Below are positions 1-10,506 of a stretch of DNA of 64,000 nucleotides, one piece after another. The first letter of the stretch is position 1. Every line of letters begins with the position of its first letter. The DNA comes from Pseudoips prasinana (lineage: Eukaryota > Arthropoda > Insecta > Lepidoptera > Nolidae). The translations under genes and the position numbers were made by a program. The DNA lies in NCBI GenBank assembly GCA_951640165.1, contig OX621257.1, positions 9,869,201-9,933,200 on the forward strand. The letters run 5' to 3'. A model generated the notes under the pieces. It had not been told where the DNA came from, did not search any database, and saw only the letters and a program-made list of their open reading frames with translations.

Positions 1-77
1 GAAAAAAATATTGCGAATTATTTGCACAACTAATTTTTTTCTTTTTTTTTCTTTAAACAGTTTTCACCGTCTCAAAA

Positions 78-2129
78 ATGGACTTTTTTGAAGAATGGCT
101 AAAACACCCGAAGGAAACGCGAAACGTGGAGCTCTTTCGGTTTATATCTTTGAGACATGACTTTGATGGTGTTACGGAGCAGTCCCTGAGAGACGTCAAG
201 ATCATCATCTCAAAATATTCTTCAAAATTGGCTGAAAAGTGTAGCAGCTGTGCAAGAAACCGAGAGCGGTTCCTAGAGAAGAATTCAACGTGGCTGAAGG
301 GAGTTGACATATCTTTCGCTGTGTCCGTTTATTTATGTATGCCAAGTACATCTACTGAACCGGGACCTGGAAGACCCTCTAAAGAGTTTGATGATTCTAG
401 TCTCAAAACGAAAAGACGACGCATAGATGACCTCTTACAGTCCAGGAGTGCTAGTGAATTAATATACGCTGCTGAGGTGTCAGCGCGTTTGTCGGGTCAG
501 AGAAGTGTAGCACGTCAAATTAAAGATGTAACTGGTGACCCTTCAATAGCCCATAAAGAGAGTGCAACAAGTGCCTCCAGGTGTCTGACAAGCGAGGAAG
601 CTTTAGCATACTATGTTGATAGTAAATCAAGTAGCCATAGCTATAAGCAGACTCGGAAGTGGAGCATCAAAGCCGGACATAAGGTATTTCCGTCATTATA
701 CAGTGTTAGAAGGGCAAAAGTAGCTTGCTATCCTCCAGATGAACAGATTACTGTTAACGAAACGCGTGCTGAAATCAAAGTTCAGGCAGTTCTTGATAAA
801 ACTGCGGAACGTTTAGTTTCAGCGCAACAAGAAGTTGTCAGTAGTCTGTTACCTTGCACATCATTCACATTAACCAGTAAGTGGGGTTGTGACGGAAGTT
901 CCGGTCACAGTTTGTACAAACAAAAATTCACCAACTGTGATAACAGTGATGAGTTTTTGTTTGTATTTTCATTCGTTCCCCTTCAATTGGGAGACGAAAA
1001 AGGTAATATTGTGTGGCAGAATCCTCGGCCCTCTTCTATAATGCATTGTCGCCCAATAAAATTTATCTTTTCTAAGGAAACCAAAGATTTAACGATAACC
1101 GAAACCAATAAGGTTTTAGAAGAGATAAATGCTTTATTGCCGACAACTTGCAAGGTGATGGAGACCGAAGTATCTGTCACACATGTTATGCTTTTGACAA
1201 TGATTGACGGGAAGGTTTGCAATACTTTGACCGAAACTTCTTCTTCACAGAAATGTTTTATTTGTGGGGCAACTCCATCAATGATGAATGATTTGTCAAA
1301 AGAGTTTACGGCGAATAAAGATAATCTTGGTTTTGGTTTGTCTACGTTGCACGCTTGGATTAGGTGCTTTGAATGCTTGCTTCACATTAGCTATCGACTT
1401 AATGTAAAAAAATGGCAACTTAGATCAGCCGAAGACAAAACTAGTGTGAAGCAACGTTCAGATGACATTAAAAAGCGTTTTAAAAGCGAGATGGGCTTGA
1501 TTGTAGACAAACCAAAACCAGGGTTCGGTAACACTAATGACGGAAATACCGCGCGAAGATTTTTTGAAAATCCCGAGGCAAGTGCCGATATTACAGGGTT
1601 AGATGTTTCACTTATACAAAAATTTAGCATACTACTTCGTACTTTATCATCAGGATATGACATAAATATTGAAAAATTTGTAACCTTAGCTCAAGAAACC
1701 AGACAACTTTACGTAAATCTCTATCCATGGTATTATATGCCCGCGACTGTTCACAAAATACTTCTGCACAGTGGCGAGGTAATTAAATCGTCACTTCTGC
1801 CTATAGGCCAGCTTTCCGAGGAAGCACAGGAAGCTCGGAATAAGGACTGCAGAAGATTTCGTGAACACAACACACGAAAACGATCGCGAATAGCTACGAA
1901 TAGAGATTTACTTAATATGTTATTGATAACATCTGACCCTGTAATAAATGGTTTAAGAGAAATTCCCCGGAAGAAAATAGGTTCATTCCCTATCGAAGTC
2001 CTAGATTTATTAGTTCAACCTAGCTTTAAGGAACAAAATGTTAATATAGTTTCTAGTTTTCATAGTTCTGCCACTCATGATCATGACTATTCAATGGATG
2101 ATTCATCTGATGATAGTGATGATGAGTGA
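78..2129 (+). CDS. RAG1/Transib-like transposase ORF, intact, 683 codons
   Basis: Long uninterrupted ORF. A lysine/arginine-rich stretch near residue 115 is followed by a candidate first catalytic acid at D272 (WGCDGSSG), a CxxC zinc pair at 393-396 (CFICGA), a conserved NDGNTARRFF block at 487, and SEEAQEARNKD at 580 followed by RRFREHNTRK. The last block lines up in my recollection with the RAG1 region around its third catalytic glutamate (ASEGNESGNKLFRRFR). The C-terminus is an acidic Ser/Asp tail. The middle acid of the triad is not obvious; an FSKET segment sits where it would be expected. A polypyrimidine tract ending in CAG at 58-60 looks like a 3' splice site, so an upstream exon may exist and the start at 78 is only the first in-frame ATG. 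No terminal inverted repeats were found around it. Family assignment is from motif memory; it could be a domesticated copy or an uncharacterised related superfamily. Confidence 0.6.
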   Translation: MDFFEEWLKHPKETRNVELFRFISLRHDFDGVTEQSLRDVKIIISKYSSKLAEKCSSCARNRERFLEKNSTWLKGVDISFAVSVYLCMPSTSTEPGPGRPSKEFDDSSLKTKRRRIDDLLQSRSASELIYAAEVSARLSGQRSVARQIKDVTGDPSIAHKESATSASRCLTSEEALAYYVDSKSSSHSYKQTRKWSIKAGHKVFPSLYSVRRAKVACYPPDEQITVNETRAEIKVQAVLDKTAERLVSAQQEVVSSLLPCTSFTLTSKWGCDGSSGHSLYKQKFTNCDNSDEFLFVFSFVPLQLGDEKGNIVWQNPRPSSIMHCRPIKFIFSKETKDLTITETNKVLEEINALLPTTCKVMETEVSVTHVMLLTMIDGKVCNTLTETSSSQKCFICGATPSMMNDLSKEFTANKDNLGFGLSTLHAWIRCFECLLHISYRLNVKKWQLRSAEDKTSVKQRSDDIKKRFKSEMGLIVDKPKPGFGNTNDGNTARRFFENPEASADITGLDVSLIQKFSILLRTLSSGYDINIEKFVTLAQETRQLYVNLYPWYYMPATVHKILLHSGEVIKSSLLPIGQLSEEAQEARNKDCRRFREHNTRKRSRIATNRDLLNMLLITSDPVINGLREIPRKKIGSFPIEVLDLLVQPSFKEQNVNIVSSFHSSATHDHDYSMDDSSDDSDDE

Positions 2130-2360
2130 TCGATTTAGTTTTTAAGTAGGTATTTTATGTATCTGATATTAGATTTTATAGTTACATTTATAGTTAAATT
2201 TATTTATAAAATTGTTTAAAAAAATATTGTGTTTTTATTTCACTATACCTGCTCAAACGACCAATGGACCTCAAATAGTATTATGACCCTTATATCTTTG
2301 CTTAATAACCTCATTTATAAATAAAAATCGAAACAAATAATATTGTCCAGCTAGCTTGTT

Positions 2361-2837
2361 CTACACGAACCACTGTGAGCCGGTGTAACGCGCCAGACGC
2401 TCGAAATGCTCCTCGAAGCCCCATCGGCTGTCTAGGGTGAGGCCCAGGTACTTCATGTACCGCCCCACCCTGACCTCTGCGACACCTACACGCATCGACA
2501 TACCGGGTGGTTCCTCCCTACGGCGTAAGCCGTGGAACCATAGCGCCTTGGTCTTGTGAGGCGCTACCAGTCTCATTATGGCCGCGACGAGACACGCAAC
2601 ACCGAGTTCGGCGAGCCGTACCGCCCGCTGGAAACTTACCTCCCGGGCAATGACGAGCGTTTCGTCTGCATAGCAGACGACGCTCACCCCGGGAGAGAGG
2701 CTTATCCGCAGGACCGCATCGTACGCGAGGCTCCATAGCAGAGGTCCCAACACGGACCCCTGAAGAACCCTGCAGGAGAGCTCCCTCTGGAATTCAGTCC
2801 CGTTCTGACCGACGAATTTAATCGTCCTGTCGCGCAA
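2361..2837 (-). pseudogene. R1-clade reverse transcriptase fragment (motifs B-E)
   Basis: Contains the RT motif B (LQGSVLGPLLW), a motif C altered to YADE instead of YADD, and the KYLGLTLDSRW segment typical of R1-type RTs. The change of the second catalytic aspartate to glutamate, together with the missing motif A upstream, makes it inactive. It ends at a stop close to the element's truncated 3' edge. Confidence 0.8.
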
Positions 2838-2880
2838 ATATGCCCCGACTATACCACGGAGGGAGGCACGTTATGATGGA

Positions 2881-3213
2881 TCAGTGCCTCCCATCCGGGC
2901 CAGGGGCGGTATTTCGGGCCGAAAGTCGCCGTACTGCTCGGTCCAACTCCCCCTCCGTCACCTCCAACTGGTCGTCCCAATCATGGTGGTCCCTTGGATT
3001 CCTCGTCACCGTCGACGAGGAATCCGAGAGACTGTCCTGGACCCTAGGGAAGAGGGTGTCCACCACCCACCTCAGAAAATCCGGGTCCAGGGTACTCGTC
3101 AACGGAGGGACCCACGGTCTGAGCTTGCCCAGTACCATTTTGTACGGGCGCCCACATGGGTCCCTATCCAGTCCCTCGATGAGCTTGTTCCAGGACCGAG
3201 CTTTGGCTTCCAC
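2881..3213 (-). pseudogene. R1-clade RT N-terminal fragment
   Basis: Includes the linker between endonuclease and RT and the entry to the RT domain (NTAPGPDG), where non-LTR RTs carry the APGxDG signature. It runs into a stop directly afterwards, and the next recognisable RT sequence is motif B at 2837. The fingers and motif A were therefore deleted. Confidence 0.75.
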
Positions 3214-3324
3214 TATCGCAACGGATAGCGCTTTGACGGTGACTTGATACGCCCTGTGCGCTCCGGCAGCCTCTTCAGCATTGGCTCGCCTCCTCCGACG
3301 GGCCCGATGGTGTCGGCGACGCGC

Positions 3325-3900
3325 TCAGACATACTCCGAGCGGAGTCGCGCGATGACGGCCGACCACCAATACTTCGAGCCTCGTCTGTCACCCGGACGG
3401 ATCCGGGGCATCGACGTGTCGCAGATGCGAGACATGATGCCCCGGAACCAGTTCACTTGCGAATTGGAATCGGACGGGAACCTCTCTCCACCCTCACTTG
3501 CACCCCAGGCGATGGCGACGGCGGCAGCCGTCAGCATGTCGCGATCCAAGCGGCGTAGGCACCAGCGCCGCGGTGGGACAACACTACTGCGGTCAGGGCC
3601 GCCTCGGGGCGGACGGAAGGACACACTGAAAAGTATGTGTCGGTGGTCCGACAGCGTGGCAATTTCCTCCGCAACTCTCCACCCCGAGACCAGGTGCATG
3701 ACCGAGGGAGTCACCCACGTCAAGTCGACGATCGACTCCCCCTGCCACTGCACACAGGTGCTGACCGAACCCCGATTTAATATCTCCGTGGTTCCGCCAC
3801 TATCGCTAGGGCAACCAAATGCTCAGCAATCGTCTGCGCAAGAAGAGTTTGCGCAGCGATGAAGTGGTTCAAGTTGCCCTGCAAAATAAGTTGGGGGGAA
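3325..3900 (-). pseudogene. R1-clade APE endonuclease, internally deleted
   Basis: The minus-strand translation near 3890-3780 gives the start of an R1-type endonuclease (LQGNLNHFIAAQTLLAQT). After a frame break, 3753-3325 gives its end: SIVDLTW and SDHRHI (the SDH catalytic histidine motif), then the basic linker. The segment carrying the catalytic glutamate and the GDFN motif is absent, so the enzyme is dead. Confidence 0.75.
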
Positions 3901-3906
3901 AGAATG

Positions 3907-4512
3907 TTAAGACCTCCATAGAAAACCCACTGGGGCCAGAGCCCGGATCGTTGGACCGCGACGATGTAGGAACGGACGTGGCAGGACGTCCCGCTCCCTT
4001 TCGTTTCGGTGGCGGTTTCGGACACGGACGAAATTGCCCTTAAGACTGCGGGACGTGTCCGCAACCTTCTCCACCGCTGCCAGCGACTCCTGTATGACTG
4101 CGCCCAGGTCGGCTGTCAGTTGCTGGCGTAGCTCCTCGACCAGCCCCTCAACCCGGGGCAGACGACTCTTGCCCTTAGTTTCCGTTAGAGCCTGTGCAGG
4201 GTCCAGAATAAAGGCAAGATCCACCTCGTCGTCCGTGTCCTCAATTAATTTGGGGGCCTTCACTGGACGCCCACCCTGTCCCGCGGTGTTCCGGCATTTC
4301 CCTCCCGGAGTATCCGCCCGCCTATTCAGGGACTTCATGGACACCGCGGACCTAAGGGAGCTATCGCTCTCCGTGGCCGCGGCTTCCCCCCCTCGACGCT
4401 CCAGGTACCGGACTGGCCGGACGAGAAAAGGTCCCCCTGACCTTCCCAACTGCCTTTCAACAGCCTTTGCTGCCGTCTCATTTTCTGCTACGGGGTGCAC
4501 CACACCTGGCAC
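3907..4512 (-). pseudogene. R1-clade ORF1 (gag-like) fragment
   Basis: Charged, proline- and arginine-rich protein immediately 5' of the endonuclease piece on the same strand, as expected for ORF1. It has a leucine-rich segment (VEGLVEELRQQL) that may be a coiled coil. The CCHC knuckles that normally close R1 ORF1 are not present; the frame passes directly into endonuclease sequence, which points to a deletion across the ORF1/ORF2 junction. Confidence 0.6.
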
Positions 4513-5320
4513 ACCTGCTATCTCCTCTTGAGTTAAGACGATGACCTACTGGTTGGACATTATTTTTATTTTGACGGTCCATGAAAACTTCTTTATTGGC
4601 GTTCACCAACTCAATTCCCCACCCACCATCGAGCCTTCAAAGGGGATGCTTTACAAGCACCAGGGATATTGGGCGGTATCCCCATGGAATTATGCCTATC
4701 TGCGAGACCTCCAACGCGAACCGATACTGGACAGCCCAACGTCCAGCACGGCGCGCGCCTTCGTCTGCAGACCGACACACGGGGCCAGCCCAGACGCCAC
4801 CTGCAGATACGCCTACCCATGGCTAGCCTTGACGGCCGTCTGACTGGACGTCACAGCCGATTGTTCGGGGCCCGGCTAGACCCCGACCGCCCGTGTAAGG
4901 AGAAATCCGGACCAAAGAGGCGTGTTGCGGGTGAAGGATAATAACTGCCCAACCCCTCACCGACTCAACCTCCAGGACTCCTTCATCCCCCGTACGGGTC
5001 CCCGCGTACGGCACAAACACGCGGGTGGTCGTCACGGAATTCCGACCATACATCGATGATGTATGGAAGGTCCGCCAAGATACGACCACAGGATCTTGGC
5101 AGATTCCACCCCCCTCCCCATGTGTCGGAATATTAGCCACAAGCAGTAACCCTTTCACGTGGGATCCGAGAAACGATTACTAGCTGCGCCCAGCGTGCAC
5201 CGTCCCATAAACTTCTGTTCCCACCGAATATGAATATTCAAATGGGACCAGTAGTCTTGGGCTCGCGAGGAGGTTTTCCGACCTAGCACGCCAGCCAACC
5301 GCTTTACCTTCCATTCTCCA
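4513..5320 (-). other. Probable 5' part of the R1-clade element
   Basis: GC-rich sequence continuous with the gag fragment. A 111-codon minus-strand ORF (5158-4823) has no recognisable domain. I read this as the element's 5' region and the N-terminal part of ORF1, badly decayed. Confidence 0.4.
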
Positions 5321-5360
5321 ATTTTAATATAGTAGAACTAAATTTTATAATAATTTAATA

Positions 5361-5446
5361 GATTAGCAACTTCTTATTTACTTAAGGATTTCAGAAAATA
5401 TGGATATATTTTCTGAAATCCTTAAGTAAATAAGAAGTTGCTAATC
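5361..5446. repeat. Near-perfect 41-bp foldback (inverted repeat)
   Basis: Positions 5361-5401 are the reverse complement of 5406-5446 with a four-base loop (GGAT). It lies between the R1 relic and the P450 promoter. It may be a small foldback transposon or a templated inversion. Confidence 0.9.
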
Positions 5447-5499
5447 TCGGATAAAACACGGATATAAATCACGGATAAAACAAACCGCACGGACGGATT

Positions 5500-5622
5500 A
5501 ATTATTTTTTTTTTGTAACTTTTATACTGTCCACTATGTTTATGTACCGCATTGTGAGCTTGACAAGTACAAGTGTATGTAATACCCAAGTGCTGAATAA
5601 AATTCATTTCATTTCATTTCAA
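5500..5622 (+). mobile_element. Short 3' end of a LINE with (ATTTC)n tail
   Basis: The stretch ends in GAATAAAATTC followed by three ATTTC repeats, the kind of 3' end seen in insect non-LTR elements that terminate in a short tandem repeat. No coding remains, so this is a weak call. Confidence 0.35.
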
Positions 5623-5787
5623 GATCTAAAAGTCACTACAATTCAGATTTGACAATTCTAGCTATAGCCAAAATTAAATTACAAGAGGATGAAAATGGGC
5701 AAAATGGCTTCGAGAAAAGGATGGTACGGCCGTGCCTTAGTCATGCGCGACTTAGCGGGGACACTACCGTGCCCCCATGTGAACGAA

Positions 5788-5799
5788 TATATATAAAAG
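5788..5799 (+). promoter_or_regulatory. TATA box of the P450 gene
   Basis: TATATATAAAAG lies about 70 bases upstream of the ATG at 5864 and is the only good TATA element in the 200 bases before it. A transcription start near 5820 would give a 5' leader of about 45 bases. The start site itself is inferred. Confidence 0.55.
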
Positions 5800-5863
5800 C
5801 AGACAGGTTATTTGTATAATGTAATACTGACTTTGGTTTTGGTCTTAGTAATATTGCGTTAAA

Positions 5864-5963
5864 ATGTATTGGATTGTTTTTCTGTGCGTGATCGCTATTA
5901 GCTGTCTAGTATATTATATGTGGATAGGCAGAAAGTGCTCTAATACGCATCATCTACTTGCAA
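5864..5963 (+). CDS. Cytochrome P450 (CYP4 clan), exon 1: membrane anchor
   Basis: ATG preceded by AAA, followed by a hydrophobic N-terminal helix (MYWIVFLCVIAISCLVYYMW) that would anchor the enzyme in the ER membrane, then a basic turn. It is 33 codons plus one base and ends at a GTAAGT donor. The start fits the TATA box and the usual length of the family. The whole protein resembles lepidopteran CYP340/CYP341-type CYP4-clan enzymes, monooxygenases using NADPH-P450 reductase to oxidise xenobiotic or endogenous lipophilic substrates; the subfamily is not certain. Confidence 0.75.
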
Positions 5964-6443
5964 GTAAGTAGTTTATATTATAGTTTGATAAAAATAAATC
6001 TCCGAATACAGTAAATCCAATAAGTTGTACAGACAGCAACATACAACACATTTACAGCGATTCTAATTCTTAGTAAAAAATACGAGCGATTGTGTTGTTC
6101 ATGAAAACGTTATATTATAATATTTAATTTAATCGTATCAAAATAATCAAGAATCGTCATCGCAGTCCATCGTATTCTTTAGGATCAAATTCGTTTTATG
6201 GTATAATAAAAACAATTATTGTATTTTGCTATCTAGTTTATAATCAGTACAGACAATCAGTATGTCTGTTATTGTCATGGGGTATTTAAGTTAGTTTTTA
6301 TATAATAAAATGGATTCATTTTATTTCTGGATCAATGTTTTAGGTAGGTACACAGGTTGTTATACAATTATGTCGCTGAAGTATTGGTATATTTTTAAAT
6401 AAATTTACTCGTAAACATAATTCATTTTTATATATACATATTG
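5964..6443. other. Intron 1, unremarkable AT-rich part
   Basis: AT-rich intron sequence; I see no coding or repeat structure in it. Confidence 0.5.
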
Positions 6444-6635
6444 ACGGGCCTGTAGCGTGGTTGGTAAATGCTTGCTTTGCACGCCGCAGGTCGTGGGTTC
6501 GATTTCTACTCAGGGCAGATATTTGTGTACATGTCCTGAGTAGTATATCAGTTATCCGGTTTCCCTAGTACAAGCTGTGCTTACTTTACGATCAGATGAC
6601 TGTGTGCGAATAATGTCAATTTCAATTTATTTATT
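6444..6635 (+). mobile_element. tRNA-derived SINE
   Basis: Pol III promoter-like A box (TAGCGTGGTTGG) and B box (GGTTCGATTTC), about the right distance apart, start a unit whose body continues CAGATATTTGTGTACATG and GTACAAGCTGTGCTTAC, the layout of the SINE at 8623. It ends in an AT-rich tail near 6635. Confidence 0.75.
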
Positions 6636-6989
6636 TATTAGCTCTTAATTTTTATCTTATTCTTATATGAGTTAATCCCAGTAAGTTAAATTAATACTTG
6701 TGTTGGGGTTGACTCACTTCTTTCCTTAATTGCTAATAGCTTATCCGTGGGGAATGGCGCCTCCCGAGATGTTCCCGGCTTGACTAGGTCAAGCTGTGGG
6801 GTGAGTTGGGCTGATGGGTTTTCTACCGCGTCTTTTCAAATTCAACTTCTAATTATTTTATTTGCAGAAATATGGGTCTTACATTGTTCTTATTTCTAAT
6901 TATAAATACCGTTCCAAATTAGCCTTTCGGCGTGCAAATGTCTTACATATAAAAATCAATTTTAATTTATTAACAAACTGAATGTAAAT
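6636..6989. other. Unassigned intron sequence
   Basis: Contains a GC-richer patch at 6760-6830 (mixed CCTCCCGAG and GGTCAAGC) that could be a repeat fragment. No coding potential was recognised. Confidence 0.3.
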
Positions 6990-7474
6990 ATCGAAGTCTT
7001 TAAATTTATTCAATAGTCACACAATATGTTTGCTTAACGTAATTTACCGTCAAAGTATTCCTTGCTTGTGTAAAAAGCTTTACTTAAAAGGTAATCAGAA
7101 AACTTTTTCTTAAATTCAATGTTGCACTTTAAATCTGCCAGGTTGTGAGGTAATTTATTGTATATCCTGGGGGTTATGCAGAAAACGCTTCCATCGTAGA
7201 GACTTGTTCTATGCGGAGGTATGCATAACTTATTCCTTAGTCTCTTACTTTTTAGGGACTTAAAAACACATTGGTTATTCCTTACAAACATAATAACCTC
7301 ACACAGATACAGGCAAGGAAATGTCAATATACTATATTTTATTAAAACAGGTTTGCAAGAATCTGTCTGTTTGAGGTGAAATACCGCCCATAAACACTTT
7401 TTTTGCACCTTAAACGCTCATTTCCAATCTGATGAGTTGCCCCAGAGTATGGGACCATATCTAAGCACCGATGT

Positions 7475-8124
7475 ATTATTATTATTTTAATTGGGGCTTG
7501 ATGCCTTGTTGGCATCTTGCTACCTCAACCATTTCTGATTTATCGTAGCAGAGCTCCTTGATTGTTAGAGTTCACCGCTTAATCCTATAGCTCTAATAAA
7601 CTTCCAGATTGATTTTGCAGTGAGTGTTTGTATCTCTTCCGGTTGCATGATATGCTGTCCCAAGTAGATACTTCTGTAACGCATTAGTGGTCCGCACGAG
7701 CACAAAATGTGCATTGGAGTTTCCTCTGATTCTTGGCAGAATCCGCAAATTGTGCTGTCGACCAACTTTGGGTTGTATATGTGCTTATTTAGCTTGCAAT
7801 ATCCGATGAGGATTCGAGTTACCGCACATGTTTTGTAGCGTTTGAATTCAAGTAATTCTTTCGACAATTTTTTGTTGTAGCCCCTGATAGCCGCCTTTGA
7901 GTGTAGAGATCCAGCTGAGGATTTCCACTGTTATATGGCTGCTGCTGTGCATTGGTCGTTGAGAATGGAGTAGGCTCTTAGCTTGTTTATACCACAAATT
8001 GGTTCAGGTCCGTTTTGAGGGTTAACAGCTCCATGTCTCGCGAGCTCATCTGCCTTCTCATTCCCGTCTATTCCTGAGTGCCGAGGTACCCATCTGAGTG
8101 TTACACTGTTGCATTGTCCCAGGG
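7475..8124 (-). mobile_element. I-like LINE 3' fragment with RNase H, nested
   Basis: Minus-strand coding contains RNase H signature WVPRHSGIDGNEKADELAR followed by the cysteine/histidine CGFCQESEETPMHILCSC motif typical of I-group LINE C-termini, then a (TAA)n-like 3' tail at 7475-7490. Both edges carry the 12-base AAGCACCGATGT (7463-7474 and 8125-8136), a clean target-site duplication. The two halves of the host LINE match up when the insert is removed. Confidence 0.88.
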
Positions 8125-8622
8125 AAGCACCGATGTAACGTATGCATGGTAGGTATGCAGTAAGGACAGCATCTTGATTCACTACCTTATATAGCATGTA
8201 AAGCGCGTACGAAAAACTATTTAATTTTTCCATATATTATAGTCGACATGTGATTTCCAGTTCAAGTTTGAGTCAATATATAATCTTAGAAATTTCGTCT
8301 CTGCTGTAGTCTCAATTACTTTATGTCCATATTTTATATCCATGGTTTTAGCATTTTTATGAGATCTATAATTATTTGTAAATGTCATTATATGGGTTTT
8401 GTCAAGATTTATGATTAAATTATTTCATGTCAACCATTCTGTAATAATATATACTAAATTACAATTTATGTCCATTTCTATACTTTTAGCGTCATTTTAT
8501 TGAGAATAAATAACTGTACTATCGTCAGCAAATAACACCATTGGGTGGTCAATTGCTAGGGGAAAATCATTTATATAAAAAATAAATAATAAGGGACCTA
8601 AATCACTACCTTGTGGCACTCC

Positions 8623-8908
8623 CGGGTCACCATAGCCTAGTTGGTAGTGCTCCTGCCTACTAAGTTGGTGGTCCTGGGTTCGAATCCCGGTAAGTGCAAA
8701 TATTTGTGTGATGAGCACGAATTTTTGTTTCTGAGTCATGGATGTTTTCTATGTATATAAGTATTTATCTATCTATATAAGTATGTATATAAGTATTTAT
8801 CTATCTATATAAGTATGTATATTGTCGCCTGGTACCCATAGTACAAGCTTTGCTTAGTTTGGGGCTAGGATGATCTGTGTGACATTGTCAAAAAAAAAAC
8901 AAAAAAAT
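8623..8908 (+). mobile_element. tRNA-derived SINE inserted in LINE RT
   Basis: A box TAGCCTAGTTGG and B box GGTTCGAATCC head a unit with the body CAAATATTTGTGTGATGAGC, TGAGTCATGGATGTTTTC, GTACAAGCTTTGC and an A-rich tail at 8890-8907. It splits the GVPQG motif of the minus-strand LINE RT; CTCC occurs on both sides (8619-8622, 8909-8912) as a short target duplication. A partial copy of (TATAAGTATTTATC)n lies inside it at 8755-8820. Confidence 0.85.
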
Positions 8909-9439
8909 CTCCATATTCTATGAAACGTGTGGCTGATACATGGTTATATTTGAATTTCGATTTGCTACCTATTTTACTTATATGCGTCATTTGATATCCA
9001 TTGCTTTAGAATGATTTTATTAAATTTAGGCAATTACCTCGTACACCATATGTATATAATTTACCTAATAGTATTTCATGGTCAACAAAATCAAAGGCCT
9101 TTCTAAGATCCATGAATAAAGCACTAACTTGTAACTTTTTATCCAAGTTGTCCATGAAAATAGTGAGACATTTTGAAATTTGCCAAATTTGTATTTCTAA
9201 TTGTTCTGAAACTGGCTTGCTCATCACACAAAATATTATTAGCTTCTAAATAATCATACAGGAACTAATGTATATTTTTTCAAAACTTTTTCTAATATCG
9301 TAGAGAGGGCTACAAAATTATAGTCTTTTTTAGACTTACTTATTGGGAATTTACCCGTAACAATTGAGCAATTCATAATATGGCTAAAATAGGTGCTAGA
9401 GACAAGTCAACCAATTTAATAACTTTGGTGCATATTCTC

Positions 9440-10440
9440 TTTCAGTCGTGATAATCTTTTTCAGCCGCGGCAGGAATCGTCTCAGAGGGTGCTGAGAGAT
9501 CTCTCGGACCCTCATTGCTGCTCCTGACTCTGAAAGTTACCTTTCCACAACCACCCTTCTCCTCCCTCGTGTGGAGCACCCTCCAGTACTCCGTGTTTTA
9601 CCCCCCGTTGCTCTTCAGTAGTGCGATGGCAGCCTCCGCAGAGTCCGCCTCCGAGCTGGGGAAAAAGTCGTGGCCAGCGTTAGTTTCGGCAGTTCGCTCT
9701 CGGACATGCAGGAGAGCCCCGCGCCTGGCCACGGCTTTAAGTTGGGGACTTTTGACTTCAGCCACTCCACGCTTTTCTGGTTCTCGCATGTCACCAGAAT
9801 CTATCCGAGTTTGTGGCTAAAGCTAAGAAAAATTAGCCAGGTGCCTTTTTCAGCTCCAGCTAACTCCTCGAGTAAGGCACGATGCACCCTCGACATTTCC
9901 TCGCCGGTCATGTCGTGGATACTGCGAATGCCCACTCGTACAGCGCCAGCTATCTGCCGGAAGCTGGGCCTAGACAACCCTGGCGCCTGGTTATGTTCAG
10001 CTTTGGTGTCTTTTTAGGTACGTTCTTTGGAAATTCCTCCTCAGATCGTACCCTTTTAAGGCTCGTTACCTCCGGTAACGGTACTTTCCCTGTCTTAGAG
10101 AGGTCATCCCATCCGCTTTCAACAAGTTGTTCGTGAGAAGCTTTTTATACCGTCGCCTTCCAGCGTCGGACAGCGCTCTCCCCCAAGGCCATTCGCCAGC
10201 TTAGCTAATCGGACAGATTGCTAAGCTAGAACTAGGTCTCAGATCACATCAGCAGTGAAATAGACCACACTCCGCCCACATTCTAGCCCAGACAGGCTGG
10301 CGATCGTGGTAAGATGGTCATAGTACGCAGAAGGATATTCCCCCAGGTTGACTTCTACTCCCCCCACGGGAAGAGATAGAATGATGATTTTTTGATATTC
10401 ACCGCCGTCACCGCAGAGAAATATGATAATTTCACATTAA
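9440..10440 (-). pseudogene. LINE ORF1 fragment with DUF4780-like domain
   Basis: GC-rich minus-strand coding in several frames: a basic linker (SLKRVRSEEEF) near 10060, then MTGEEMSRVHRALLEEL near 9890, and TCENQKSVEWLKSKVP near 9770 followed by a serine/aspartate-rich end. The EWLK...P block resembles DUF4780, a domain found in insect LINE ORF1 proteins. Internal stops and frame changes mark it as dead. 10140-10440 looks like its 5' flank. Confidence 0.5.
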
Positions 10441-10506
10441 GTTGTGAACAAACTCATGTTGAAATCGTAGAATTGTGTTATAAATAAGATGTTTTATTGC
10501 TTTCAG

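Larger units (their letters stand above)
2345..5320 (-). mobile_element. R1-clade non-LTR retrotransposon, internally deleted
   Basis: GC-rich block in AT-rich surroundings. Read on the minus strand it gives, in order, an R1-type gag fragment, the start and end of an APE endonuclease, and two disconnected reverse transcriptase pieces. The zinc-knuckle end of gag, the middle of the endonuclease and the RT fingers/palm with motif A are missing, and the frame changes several times. The 5' limit near 5320 and the 3' limit near 2345 are judged from the change in base composition. R1 elements normally insert in 28S rDNA; no rDNA is seen here, so this is a dispersed relative or a relocated relic. 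Confidence 0.8.
6990..9425 (-). mobile_element. Jockey/CR1-like LINE, host of two later insertions
   Basis: Minus-strand RT pieces run in order: a segment ending with a start-like VLEKVL near 9300; motif A at 9227-9006 (FMDLRKAFDFVDHEILL); motif B split at 8623 (VPQGS) and LFADDST motif C; INLDKTHIMTF near 8380; SFSYALYMLYKVV at 8200. The C-terminal part (ILWGNSSD, then RIYNKLPHNLADLK) lies at 7462-7034. Frameshifts and stops throughout show it is old. It is interrupted at 7475-8124 by an RNase H LINE and at 8623-8908 by a SINE. Confidence 0.85.

Noticed and set aside
6444..6520. tRNA gene-like A and B boxes (also at 8623, 44390 and 45077)
   Set aside because: Each is the head of a SINE with a family body and tail; the cloverleaf is degenerate, so they are not functional tRNA genes.
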